64,000 nt of DNA from Latescibacteria bacterium UBA6620 (GTDB taxonomy: Bacteria > Latescibacterota > UBA2968), in NCBI GenBank assembly GCA_002433075.1, contig DJHM01000058.1:49076-113075 (forward strand). The letters run 5' to 3'. Shown one piece after another: positions 50,697 to 59,903 of this stretch. Each line of letters begins with the position of its first letter. Position 1 is the first letter of the stretch. A model generated the notes under the pieces. That model did not search any database. It worked only from the letters and a program-made list of their open reading frames with translations, and had not been told where the DNA came from. The translations under genes and the position numbers were made by a program.

Positions 50697-52877
50697 ATGA
50701 GGAAAATGTCACAGCCCGATCGACATACCACGCTCGTTCTACGCGCGCAGGCGGGCGATGTCGGGGCCTTCGACCGGCTTGTCCACGATTTTCAGGATAT
50801 GGCAGTGGCCTATGTTTACACACTGTTGGCTGACTTCCATCGTGCCGACGATGCGGCCTAGGAGGCTTTCCTCACCGCCCATCAGAAGCTGGGCGACCTC
50901 CGGGATCCAGCCACCTTCCCTGGCTGGTTTCGAGCGATTGTTCGGACGCGATGCAACCGTCACATGCGGAGGAAACGCCTGAATACCGTAAACCTGGACT
51001 CTGCGGGCGAGGTGTCGGATTCCACTTTTCCCGAACAGGAAGGTGGCGACGATATCCTGGTGGCAGTTCGGAGTCTACCGGAAGCTGAGCGATCGGTTGT
51101 CGCGCTGTTCTACGTGAGCGCCTATACCCACAAAGAGATCGCCGAATTTCTCGGGCTCGAAGTCACGACGGTGCAGGGTCGTCTTCGACTGGCGAGGGAA
51201 CGGCTGAAAGAACGGATGCTGACGATGGCCAAACAAAAACTGAGTGAGGATGCTCCATCACGAGACGGGCGATTCGGAGAACGAGTCAAGCGGCTGGTGC
51301 GTCCAGATGAATTGAAATCAGAACAAGAGATGCCCTGGTCTGGTGGAAAAGGAACGGACGTGTGGACGATGATCCGAGCGGCGCTCGAGGGCGACCTCGA
51401 AACCATTCGAACGCTCGTGGACACAGACTCACGGTTGGTCGAGTGCTACTACCAGTATCGGCGTCCGCTTCATTTCGCGGTACAGGAAGGTCACGCGGAC
51501 GGCGTTCAATTTCTGCTCGACCGTGGGGCGGACGCAACCTACAAGTCGGGCAACCGATGGCACGAGCGCCCGATTGTGATCGCCGAGGAGCGAGGCCACG
51601 AGGAAGTACACCAGATTCTCGAGGTGCACCTGTCAGAAAAACGCATCAGGTCACCGAGGTAGGAGAGCGTCTTGCAGAAATGTTCAGGGAACAAGATGAA
51701 GACGGCATTGTGGCGATGCTCGACGACGATCCCGCCGCTCTGAACGCAGCTGATGCACGTGGTAATTTCCCGATCCACTGGGCGGTGCTCACGAGGAACA
51801 TCCGTTTGATCGACGTATTGATCGACCGGGGAGCCGACGTGAACGTGCAGCGACCCGATGGAGCCAGGCCTCTCGACCTTCACAGTGGAGACTATTGGTA
51901 CCGCAAGAACCGAGTGCCGGAAATGACCGATGTCGAACTTCGTGGGCTGATCGATCATCTCGTTGAACGGGGAGCAATCTACGATATCTCGATCGCTGCC
52001 CGACTCGGAGCCGCGGATGGCGCCGAACGGACGGGTCCTGATGTCGGCCGTCGGTCGAGGAGACCTGGAACTGATCCGAAGGTTTCTGGATCAAGGCGCC
52101 GATCCGAACGCCTCCGTGGAGTTTTCCGGAAACGCGATGTCCGCTGCGCTTCGGCGTACGGATCCGGACGTTCTGGCGCTTCTGGCATCCTACGGTGGGG
52201 TCGTTCCGGAGCACTCCGATATGTCCACCCTCGACAGATCTTCGTTACGGGCGATCTACCAGGATGCGCTCTCGTTGCGATACTACGTGGACGTCCAGGA
52301 TACCGAGGTTCTTTCCGATCGATTCAACGAGGATCCCGGAGCGGTACGGGAAGCGATCGCCCTGACTCTTCGCGGGAACGATCTGATGAAGCTCGATGTT
52401 CTGCGGTTGTGTCTGGAACGCGACCCAGACGCTGCCAAGACGATGCACGCCAACAAGCTGATCGGTCTCTTACATTGAGTCGAAGAGGATCGTGTGATGG
52501 AACCCCTCCAGTGGCTCCTGGAGGCGGGGATGACACCCAACGACCCGGATTGGATGTGGGTGACCCCTCTCCACCGTTTTGTGGTTTGGGAATGGTCGCA
52601 CGGTACCGATGGGCGAGATTACAGCTCGAAGTACAAAACCGCGCAGTTGTTCATCGAGCACGGCGTGGATCTGGATTCGCGCGACGAGGAGTACTCGTCG
52701 ACACCGCTTGGTTGGGCCGCACGCTGGGGAAGGGTGGATACCGTGCGGTTGCTTCTTGAAAGGGGTGCGAAGCCCAATCTGCCCGACGACCCCGAATGGG
52801 CAACGCCATTGGCGTGGGCCTGCAAGAAGGGCCACGCCGAGGTCGAACGGATTCTGCGGGAGGCCGGAGCGGAATAA
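50697..52877 (+). pseudogene. ECF sigma factor fused to ankyrin repeats, decayed
   Basis: The first 190 codons encode an ECF-type sigma factor: region 2 (LVLRAQAGDVGAFDRLVHDF, then ATFPGWFRAIVRTRCNRHMR) and region 4 (LPEAERSVVALFYV, THKEIAEFLGLEVTTVQGRL). The same frame continues into ankyrin repeats (RPLHFAVQEGHADGVQFLLD). Lesions are an in-frame TAG at 50859-50861 (CAG to TAG would restore AAQEAFLTAHQKL), a one-base loss in an A-run near 51633, a second frame change near 52000, and TGA at 52476-52478. Ankyrin units resume after each break, to RILREAGAE at 52877. The intact form would be about 725 residues. A sigma factor with a long ankyrin tail is unusual. Confidence 0.78.
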
Positions 52878-52902
52878 GGCCGGGCTGCCGGCCCTCGGTG
52901 GG

Positions 52903-55482
52903 TTACGCTTTCGGCCTGATCCTGCACGTCGGACAGACATTGCGAAGGTGTCGACGGCGAGTCTCGACAATCAGGCGGGCCTGTACAAGCGTGGCGATGG
53001 CTTCCCCGATTCGTCCTGAACGCTGCCGTTTCGCAAGCGCTTGATTGAGTTTTTCTGGCGATACGGGACAGGTGCCGTCGCGCCAGGCCAGACCGGGTAC
53101 GCTCTCGACATCTCCCTCGATTGTCACGATACGGCCTTTTCCGCCGAAGGGATCGATGCACCGGCAAGGAACAGATAGCTCGCCGACGTGGTAGGCGGTG
53201 CTCGATGTGTGGGTCACACCGAGAGAGAGGACGTGACCGCTCTCGGCGACTAAGCGAGCGATGGGACTCTGCGCGGTCCAGAGCCCGAGGGCGACGTGGT
53301 CGCGACAGAACGTTTCCGCCTTCGGACCGTACGCCGCGACGGCGTGGGTGGGGTGATCGCTCCGCAGGACCCCGGGCCGTCGCCAGAAGGCATCGGGCAG
53401 GGCGCCGTTGGTGGTGGTTGAGGTCTTCGGGTTGTAGACGTGTGCGGCACGGTGGTTGAAGGAGGGCATCATCAGGGTACCCTTCTTTCCGAGGATGGAC
53501 AGCATCGCGTCGATGACCGTGTTGGGGCCTCCGTGAACGTGACCGATCGATGACAGGGAACTGTGGACCATCACGTCCATCCCCGGTCGCAGGCCGAGAC
53601 GACGAAAGTCCTCGATGAGGGTTTTCCGGGTGATGATCCGGTCCGGTTCTACGAGATCGACGTAACCCAACTCGTCGTGAGCCGTGAAGTATTGAACGAC
53701 GCGATCGAGGGAGACGTCTTTTCCCGATTCGATCGAAACGAGACGCGTGATCTCGCCCAGGTTCCGCCGGCCGTCGGCCCAGAACAGAGCCCACTGCGAG
53801 AGTTGCGATGCCTCGATCTCTCTCTTGATGGGGACGGGAGTGTTCTCGGTCGTAGGAGCAAGAGGACGTGTCCGCCGGGGCACGATGCGGGCTGCTGCTA
53901 ACCGGGCAGGCTTCGGTCTTCCACGCGGTCCTGCTTTTTCGACAGCCGCTTTCTCCCCATCCAACGCCTCCAGCGTCTCGGTCCGATCCCCTTCCCACAT
54001 CCATCGCGCAAGACGTTTCATCGATTCGGCGTGACGCTGTCGGAGGTAGTCGGCCTGGTCGACGGAGCGAGTTCGTGCAAGCGCAGCCTTTGTCCGAACG
54101 GTCTCTGCCTTCGCCATCTCCATCACGTCCTGTGTTCCCGCATTGGCCAGGTAAGCAAGGTAGCCCGTGACCGCCGCGGAACAGGCCTGAAGGCCGGCCG
54201 GACTGAGAACGTCGGGTGTGTCGGCCGAGGAGTGGTAGGCCTTCCACGCACGGTCCCCGCGACGGAGGTGCGTGTTGATCCACGGGCAGGGAAAGCCGTA
54301 ACGCGGGTCTCCAATCTGGGTGTCGCTCGTTGAGATAAAGCCGCCCTCGGCCAGACGATATCCCGGTCGGGTCCGACGCAGGGTGGCTCGGATGATGGAG
54401 GCGCCGACGTGGTCGACAAATCCGGCAGACGATTCGACGGTGGCGCGCCAGGAAAGTCTGCCATCGCAGATATCGGGTCGCGCGCCGACGGTGTCCACGC
54501 AGATGCCGGCGAGGGGGGGCTGGTACCGACGCTGGTGTTCGAGGTAGTGGAAGAAACCGTAGCATTCGAACCCGGACAGGAGACGGATCGTGCGCTTCGG
54601 TCGTGCGATACGGCCATTCTGGATGAGCGACTCGAGGACGCGAGCCGTCTCCAGGCAAAGCGCGACGCCGGAGGCGTTGTCGTGGGCGCCCGGTTCGGCA
54701 CTGTGGGCGAGGACCCATAGTTCGTCCTGGGGATCGGCCGAGCCTTTGACAAGACCGCTGACAAGGTCGTGGGTTCCGACGTTAGGTCGTACATCGACTT
54801 TCAAGTGAAGTCGGACATCACTCTTCTTGGCGAGTTTTCGCAGCGCGATGCCTTCGTTAGCGGACAGAACGAGACCCACAAGGCGAGCCGCGCTCGCTTC
54901 GAGCCCGATCGCGCCCCAACCGAACTTGGTCCACGCTTTGGCATCGGGATATCCGTCCACGGCTGTGTCCGTGATGACGGCGGCGGCGCCCCGGTCGGAA
55001 AGATCGCGGGCGACGTGCCTGACGTTGGCTTTCGTGAGAACGATCCGACCTTCGAGTGTTCGCCGGGACTCATTCCGAATGGCCTCTGCTGTGTCGAGGA
55101 TGGCCAGGGGGCCCGTCAGCCCTTCTGCAGGGGTGGCCGCACTCCACTGGATCACGGACCACGGGTTGCCGCTGTAGTTAAGCAGTCGCTGCCGAACAGG
55201 GGAGACCACGTCGGCGGTCGCGGACACGATGTCCGCCGTCTCTCGAATGACCCAGCGGCCCGTTCCGATGTTACCACCGCTCTTGATCGGCGTGACTTCC
55301 ACGCCGGCGCCGGATGCTCGATAGCGGTCGACAATGGTCGTCGTGGTATCGTGGAACCGGTCGAAGGAGTTCCACCGATCGGTCCGACAGATCGTACGAA
55401 CATCTCCCAAGATCCGATTCCCGTGCGTTTCGCGGATGAGTTCGGGTAACTGGCTACGATTGAATCGAGATAGACTTGACAT
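52903..55482 (-). CDS. M28-like peptidase fused to AAC(3)-like acetyltransferase
   Basis: An 859-residue open frame with two enzyme-like halves. Residues to about 480 resemble M28 aminopeptidases with an inserted PA-like region: LWVLAHSAEPGAHDNASGVA, LLSGFECYGFFH, GICVDTVGARPD and AYHSSADTPDVLSP. The His and Asp metal positions are partly kept, while the usual H-x-D and Glu-Glu pairs look altered. After a charged linker, residues about 620-850 match aminoglycoside 3-N-acetyltransferases: VMVHSSLSSIGHVHGGPNTV, GTLMMPSF, SDHPTHAVAAYGPKAE and SLGVTHTSSTAYHV. The natural substrate is unknown. The start ATG at 55482 faces an AT-rich promoter region. Confidence 0.75.
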   Translation of the reverse strand: MSSLSRFNRSQLPELIRETHGNRILGDVRTICRTDRWNSFDRFHDTTTTIVDRYRASGAGVEVTPIKSGGNIGTGRWVIRETADIVSATADVVSPVRQRLLNYSGNPWSVIQWSAATPAEGLTGPLAILDTAEAIRNESRRTLEGRIVLTKANVRHVARDLSDRGAAAVITDTAVDGYPDAKAWTKFGWGAIGLEASAARLVGLVLSANEGIALRKLAKKSDVRLHLKVDVRPNVGTHDLVSGLVKGSADPQDELWVLAHSAEPGAHDNASGVALCLETARVLESLIQNGRIARPKRTIRLLSGFECYGFFHYLEHQRRYQPPLAGICVDTVGARPDICDGRLSWRATVESSAGFVDHVGASIIRATLRRTRPGYRLAEGGFISTSDTQIGDPRYGFPCPWINTHLRRGDRAWKAYHSSADTPDVLSPAGLQACSAAVTGYLAYLANAGTQDVMEMAKAETVRTKAALARTRSVDQADYLRQRHAESMKRLARWMWEGDRTETLEALDGEKAAVEKAGPRGRPKPARLAAARIVPRRTRPLAPTTENTPVPIKREIEASQLSQWALFWADGRRNLGEITRLVSIESGKDVSLDRVVQYFTAHDELGYVDLVEPDRIITRKTLIEDFRRLGLRPGMDVMVHSSLSSIGHVHGGPNTVIDAMLSILGKKGTLMMPSFNHRAAHVYNPKTSTTTNGALPDAFWRRPGVLRSDHPTHAVAAYGPKAETFCRDHVALGLWTAQSPIARLVAESGHVLSLGVTHTSSTAYHVGELSVPCRCIDPFGGKGRIVTIEGDVESVPGLAWRDGTCPVSPEKLNQALAKRQRSGRIGEAIATLVQARLIVETRRRHLRNVCPTCRIRPKA

Positions 55483-55601
55483 AAATAATTATAAATTAGT
55501 AATTTAAGGTATAAAATTGAACTCAAGAACACGGAAAACAGGCCGATATACTTAATAAGTAGCACTAAGTATAACTCTCACAATTTTAGAGGAGGTCACC
55601 C
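55483..55601. promoter_or_regulatory. AT-rich divergent intergenic region with inverted repeat
   Basis: About 120 bases, far richer in A/T than anything else in the window, separate divergent genes. TATACTTA (55547-55554) and TAAGTATA (55566-55573) form a perfect inverted repeat with an 11-base spacer, and ACTTAATAAGT is itself a palindrome. Divergent promoters and a regulator site are likely; exact -35 boxes are unclear. GAGGAGGT precedes the plus-strand start. Confidence 0.45.
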
Positions 55602-55799
55602 GTGGGCTGGTTCTATCTGATGATCATCCTCCACGTGATATTCGGCCTGTCGTGCGCTTATTTCGCCTACGAATCACGTGTGAAGGCCGAGCCCTGGTTC
55701 CTTTCCGGCATGCTGTTCGGCGCGCTCGGGCTGATTTACTGCATCTTCAGGTTCACCCACCGGCCGTCGAACGAAACGATCTTCGTGGAGGGATCGTGA
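55602..55799 (+). CDS. 65-residue two-helix membrane protein
   Basis: A small protein with two hydrophobic helices (MGWFYLMIILHVIFGLSCAY; WFLSGMLFGALGLIYCIFRF) and a short soluble tail. The GTG start follows GGAGGT at six bases. Its stop overlaps the next gene's GTG by 4 bases. Not recognised. Confidence 0.68.
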   Translation: MGWFYLMIILHVIFGLSCAYFAYESRVKAEPWFLSGMLFGALGLIYCIFRFTHRPSNETIFVEGS

Positions 55800-56164
55800 A
55801 TCCCATCACTCCAAGCTCGACGGATCCCAACCTTTCGAGATGGGTCGATGATCTTGTGTCCGACTCTCCCCGGTTGGTGGACGATGTCGAGGCCCTGTCG
55901 TCCTCGTTCGATCGGTCGAACTCCCTCGACCTGGTCGATCGGTTTCTCGACCTCGGGCAAGGGCTGGATCTGACGGACCTGTCCAAAGAGGAACTGGCCG
56001 AGGCTTTCGAGGTGATTGCCGAATTGTTGGAGAGGGGCATCGTTGGCTACGAGGTTCGCGAGATCAACGGGGCGCCCCACAAAGTGTTCATCGATGTCGC
56101 CACCGGAAGCGACCTCCACCGCGCTCCGTTGTGGCGAAACGGTCGGGTAGATGGCTACCTGTAG
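55796..56164 (+). CDS. Acidic protein of unknown function
   Basis: A 122-residue acidic protein (e.g. LVDRFLDLGQGLDLTDLSKE and VREINGAPHKVFIDVATGSD), without signal peptide or membrane helix. It starts at GTG 55796, overlapping the upstream stop (GTGA), so it is translationally coupled to the small membrane protein. No family recognised. Confidence 0.65.
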   Translation: MNPITPSSTDPNLSRWVDDLVSDSPRLVDDVEALSSSFDRSNSLDLVDRFLDLGQGLDLTDLSKEELAEAFEVIAELLERGIVGYEVREINGAPHKVFIDVATGSDLHRAPLWRNGRVDGYL

Positions 56165-56178
56165 GTTCCCCCTCTGAT

Positions 56179-56415
56179 TTAGCGCTGTTCCTTCCAGTCA
56201 TCGTAAAGTCGCACGAGTTTCGAGGCCCGTGATTGGATCGGGTCGGGCAACTCCGTGTCTTCAGACAAAGCCAGCCAGGCTCCCTGAGAGCCGTAGTGAT
56301 CCTGGATGGCCTGCTTGAGTTCGTCGATTCTGTCTGCATACAGCTCGCTGAAACCGATGAGGGCGCCGGGCTGCTGGATCGAGAGATGGAAATCGATCAG
56401 TTCCTTAACGGTCAC
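56179..56415 (-). CDS. Small hypothetical protein
   Basis: A 78-residue protein (VTVKELIDFHLSIQQPGALI, ending KLVRLYDDWKEQR), soluble and helical. The GTG at 56415 is chosen because GGAGGAAAG lies directly upstream; another GTG at 56442 has none. No homologue recognised. It is convergent with the acidic-protein gene. Confidence 0.5.
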   Translation of the reverse strand: MTVKELIDFHLSIQQPGALIGFSELYADRIDELKQAIQDHYGSQGAWLALSEDTELPDPIQSRASKLVRLYDDWKEQR

Positions 56416-56612
56416 CTTTCCTCCGAATCCTGTTGTCCCCACCGTAGCGAGATGCCCTTATTCCGCACTCCAGCTGCTTTCCGGCACCCGTTTCCGAGGC
56501 GAATCATTTGCAACGGGCGAGGCCGAAGCAAGGTAGTGTCGGAATACCTGTGCGCAAGACCCTTCTGGCGGGCCGGGCCTTCTTGAAAGCAGCCCAGAAT
56601 CGGGCAAATCGG

Positions 56613-56641
56613 TTGACAGTGTTGGAGGGGTCCGCTTAATT
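56613..56641 (+). promoter_or_regulatory. Promoter for the oxidoreductase-ispH unit
   Basis: TTGACA (56613-56618), 17 bases, TTAATT (56636-56641), about 37 bases before the start codon. Confidence 0.5.
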
Positions 56642-56677
56642 CCTCCACGCGCTAGAACTCTGGGAGGAGGCACTTTT

Positions 56678-57700
56678 TTGGCTGAAGTTGCGGTAAGGAT
56701 GGGGCTGATCGGGTGTGGGGGTATGGGCCGCAGTCTGGCCGAAAATGCCGCGGTTCTATCCGGTTGCGAGGTGGTGGCGGTAAGCGACCCGGATGAAGAA
56801 CGGGGACGCCCTCTCTCGTCGGACCTGGGGTGCGACTACGAGCCGAATCACGAGAACCTGATCCGCCGGGATGACATGGATTCGGTTCTGATCGCGACTC
56901 CCCCGTTTCTGCACGAGGCGCCTGCCGTCGCCGCTGCGGAGAACGGAAAGCACGTCTTTTGCGAAAAGCCTCTCGCCCCGTCGCTGGCGAGTTGCGACCG
57001 GATCATTGAGGCGGCCGAAGCGAATGGCGTGGCGCTCGGCGTCGGTCTGGTGTGCCGATATCACCCCGTCCACGCGGAAGTGGCGCGTCTCGTGAAGACG
57101 AACGACCTAGGGCCCGCGATGTGTATGTCTGTCCATCGTCTTTCGGGTGGGGACGGCGGTGCCTGGCAGGTGCCCTGGCGGCTGGAGCGATCGAAGAGCG
57201 GCGGCAACCTGATGGAGATCAACGCGCACGAGATCGATTTTATGCGAAACGTGATGGGGGATGCGGTTTCTGTCTACGCGGTGGGCGACACCTATCGGCA
57301 GCTGAATCAGGACTATCCGGACTTGGCGGTGGTCTCGATGACGTTCGAAAGCGGCGCGGTCGGATCTCTCCATTCAAGTAACGCCAACACAAGCGGGGGC
57401 TATGGCGGCCGTGTCGATTGTGTGAACGGATCGATTGTTTTTCCCAGCTTCCGGGGAGAGGGTGGCGGGTTGACGATCCAGGGTCGAGATGAGCCGAGTC
57501 GATTCATACCGGCAGAGGAGTTGAAGCAAGAGAAGGATCCCGTTGCGCAGGAAATCGATGCTTTCGTGAGAGCGATCCAGAGCGGTGAAACACCGCCCGT
57601 GGGCGGACGTGAGGGACGTGCAGCGACCGAAATCGCACTCGCCGCCTACACATCGATCGAAACCGGGCAGCCCGTCCAGCTGCCGTTGAGCGAGGAATAG
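56678..57700 (+). CDS. Gfo/Idh/MocA family oxidoreductase
   Basis: A 340-residue NAD(P)-dependent sugar-type oxidoreductase. The Rossmann motif is MGLIGCGGMGRSLAENAAVL, and the conserved Lys lies in HVFCEKPLAPSLASCD. The C-terminal alpha/beta domain includes NLMEINAHEIDFMRNVMGD. The TTG start at 56678 is supported by GGGAGGAGG about eight bases upstream. It ends 3 bases before the probable ispH start. The substrate is not known. Confidence 0.88.
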   Translation: MAEVAVRMGLIGCGGMGRSLAENAAVLSGCEVVAVSDPDEERGRPLSSDLGCDYEPNHENLIRRDDMDSVLIATPPFLHEAPAVAAAENGKHVFCEKPLAPSLASCDRIIEAAEANGVALGVGLVCRYHPVHAEVARLVKTNDLGPAMCMSVHRLSGGDGGAWQVPWRLERSKSGGNLMEINAHEIDFMRNVMGDAVSVYAVGDTYRQLNQDYPDLAVVSMTFESGAVGSLHSSNANTSGGYGGRVDCVNGSIVFPSFRGEGGGLTIQGRDEPSRFIPAEELKQEKDPVAQEIDAFVRAIQSGETPPVGGREGRAATEIALAAYTSIETGQPVQLPLSEE

Positions 57701-57703
57701 ACC

Positions 57704-58945
57704 CTGGCGCGCACATTCGATATTCCCGCCTCCTACCGAAGCCCCATCATCGGACGGGTGAAGCAGGCACGCCGGGCGGCCGATCCCCTCAAGCGCGATC
57801 TATCGCCCGCGATTCTGGATTTCGGGCCGGTCAGGTTTACGCTCGCGAGGCATTTCGGATTCTGCTTCGGTGTCGAGAACGCAATCGAGATTGCCTACAA
57901 GACACTCGAGGCACATCCCGACCGACGAATTTTCTTCCTGAGCGAGATGATTCACAATCCGGATGTGAACACGGATCTCGAGGATCGCGGAGTTCGGTTC
58001 ATCTTCACGCCGGATGGCAAACAGCTTATCCCGTGGTCTGACTTGACGCCCGAGGACATCGTTGTGGTACCCGCGTTCGGCACGACTCTGGAAATCCAGG
58101 ACGCGCTCAAGGCGATCGACATCGACCCCTACACTTATAACACGACTTGCCCTTTCGTCGAGAAGGTGTGGACGCGAAGTGAAGAACTGGGCCAAGCGGG
58201 CTTCGCAGTCGTCGTACACGGGAAAGCCAAACACGAGGAGACCCGAGCGACGTTTTCGCACAGTGTGCAGAGCGCGCCCACGGTGATCTGTCGGGATCTG
58301 GATGAAACAGAAACGCTGTGCGAAGTGATCCGAGGGAATGCTGAGGATGGGACGTTCGATCGGGTATTCGGCGGGAAGTGCTCGGACGGATTTGATCCGG
58401 AACAGCACCTTTCGCGTCTCGGGGTCGTCAACCAGACGACGATGCTGGCTGCGGAGACACGGGAGATTGCCCGCAGGATCCGTCAGGCGCTGGTCGACCG
58501 TTTCGGCGAGGACCAGATCGGGGAGCACTTCGCGGATACGTCCGACACGCTGTGTTACGCGACGAACGAGAATCAGAACGCGACCTACGCTCTGGTCGAA
58601 GAGGGTGCGGATCTATCGATCGTCGTCGGGGGCTACAATTCCTCGAATACGTCTCACATCGTGGATCTGTGCGAGCAGGCGATGCCCACCTATTTCATTC
58701 GGAATGCCGACGAGATCGTTTCAAGAGACGAGATCCGCCACTTCAATCTTCTAACCAGAGCGGTGGACACGAGCCGCGGTTGGCTCCCGCGCACCCAAGC
58801 TCGAGTTGCGCTGACTTGTGGAGCTTCGTGTCCTGATGCAATCGTCGACCAGGTCCTGAATCGGGTACTTTCTCTGTTCGACGATGCTCGTTCTCTGGAG
58901 GATGTGTTGGCTGATTACCCCGTTCAGGAAATCGAGGCTACCTGA
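57704..58945 (+). CDS. ispH: 4-hydroxy-3-methylbut-2-enyl diphosphate reductase, probable CUG start
   Basis: IspH is the last MEP-pathway enzyme, giving IPP and DMAPP with a 4Fe-4S cluster. It is the long form (about 413 residues). Cluster cysteines lie in LARHFGFCFGVENA, YNTTCPFVEKV and LTCGASCPDAIV, with HGKAKHEETRATFSH and GGYNSSNTSH also conserved. The first ATG/GTG/TTG-type codon is GTG 57758, but the frame upstream reads LARTFDIPASYRSPIIGRVK, a segment that long-form IspH proteins have at their N-terminus. The CTG at 57704, with GAGG nine bases before, is therefore the likely start. Confidence 0.9.
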   Translation: MARTFDIPASYRSPIIGRVKQARRAADPLKRDLSPAILDFGPVRFTLARHFGFCFGVENAIEIAYKTLEAHPDRRIFFLSEMIHNPDVNTDLEDRGVRFIFTPDGKQLIPWSDLTPEDIVVVPAFGTTLEIQDALKAIDIDPYTYNTTCPFVEKVWTRSEELGQAGFAVVVHGKAKHEETRATFSHSVQSAPTVICRDLDETETLCEVIRGNAEDGTFDRVFGGKCSDGFDPEQHLSRLGVVNQTTMLAAETREIARRIRQALVDRFGEDQIGEHFADTSDTLCYATNENQNATYALVEEGADLSIVVGGYNSSNTSHIVDLCEQAMPTYFIRNADEIVSRDEIRHFNLLTRAVDTSRGWLPRTQARVALTCGASCPDAIVDQVLNRVLSLFDDARSLEDVLADYPVQEIEAT

Positions 58946-58946
58946 C

Positions 58947-59795
58947 GTGGCTGATGTCGACCCCCAAGATGCCGAACGCATCGAGACGTTAGAGCGGGAG
59001 CTGGCCCGGGCTCGGAAGTAGCTGGAGACCGCCAACGCACGTCTGCAGAAGCGAAGTCTCGAACGACAGCTGGCCGAGAAGGCGGCTGACGCGGCCTACG
59101 ATATCGTCAAGGAGCAGAACGACGAGTTGATGGAACAGGTCAGCCGGTTCCGAAAGTTCGTGCCCGCATCCTTGTCGGCAATGCTGGACAGTAAGGGATT
59201 CGATGTCTCCTGTGGCGTGTCGATGGAACGGCACTACACGGTCCTTTCGACGGACATCCGGAACTTCACAAGTTTTACGGAGTCGATTCCTTGCCAGCAG
59301 TGCTTCAAGTTCCTGAATTCGTTTTTCACCGTGATGGAGCCCGGGATCCGAGAGAATGGCGGGTTCGTCTATCAGTACGTGGGCGACTCGATTATGGCGC
59401 TGTTCCCGCTCGTGGGAGGAAGGTACACGGACAACGCGGTACAGGCGTCCCTTCACCTGCTGGGAGAGGTCATCCCCAACTACAACGCAGGCCGAGCCCG
59501 AGCGGGATACGATACGATCCGAATCGGGATCGGGTTGAACACGGGCTCGGTTGCGACGGGGATCGCGGGGACCCAGGAACGGATGGACGCGTGCTGCTTC
59601 GGTAGCACGGTGAATCTTGCCGCCCGATGCGAAGGGCTGACGAAGGAAATCGGGGCGAACCTCATCATTGCCGAGGATACGTTCGAGAAGCTGCGGAACA
59701 AGGACGATTACGATTCGAACCGGCTTGGCGAGACGACGATCCGGGGGATGGAGCGACGGATCGACCTTTTCGATGTGACGTCCTACAGCGGATGA
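58947..59795 (+). pseudogene. Class III nucleotide cyclase, interrupted by an in-frame stop
   Basis: The protein has an N-terminal coiled coil and a class III adenylate/guanylate cyclase domain. Metal-binding aspartates are in LSTDIRNFTSF and YVGDSIMALF, and the transition-state Asn/Arg are in STVNLAARCEG. A TAG at 59019-59021 splits the coiled coil after ELARARK; CAG would restore it. Re-initiation at ATG 59130 (TTG 59127) would still give the whole cyclase domain, about 222 residues, so activity may survive. The GTG start lies one base after ispH. Confidence 0.75.
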
Positions 59796-59903
59796 TGCGA
59801 TCCACTTTCAGGTGATCGAAGTTGACGCGGTGTCGTTTCGGATTGACGGCACCGCTCGTGTTTTTCGGGGCTGATTCGAGGGTGTTCGAACGGAGGTGGA
59901 GGT

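Noticed and set aside
3311..55482. Aminoglycoside-resistance cluster (RmtB-like plus AAC(3)-like)
   Set aside because: The two genes are about 50 kb apart, in different contexts, and no resistance island features were seen.
736..59021. Stop-codon recoding or suppression at the in-frame TGA/TAG codons
   Set aside because: TGA and TAG both end intact conserved genes here (rpmI, recN, rplT, xseB, mqnC), and the affected genes also carry frameshifts or apparent deletions in several cases.
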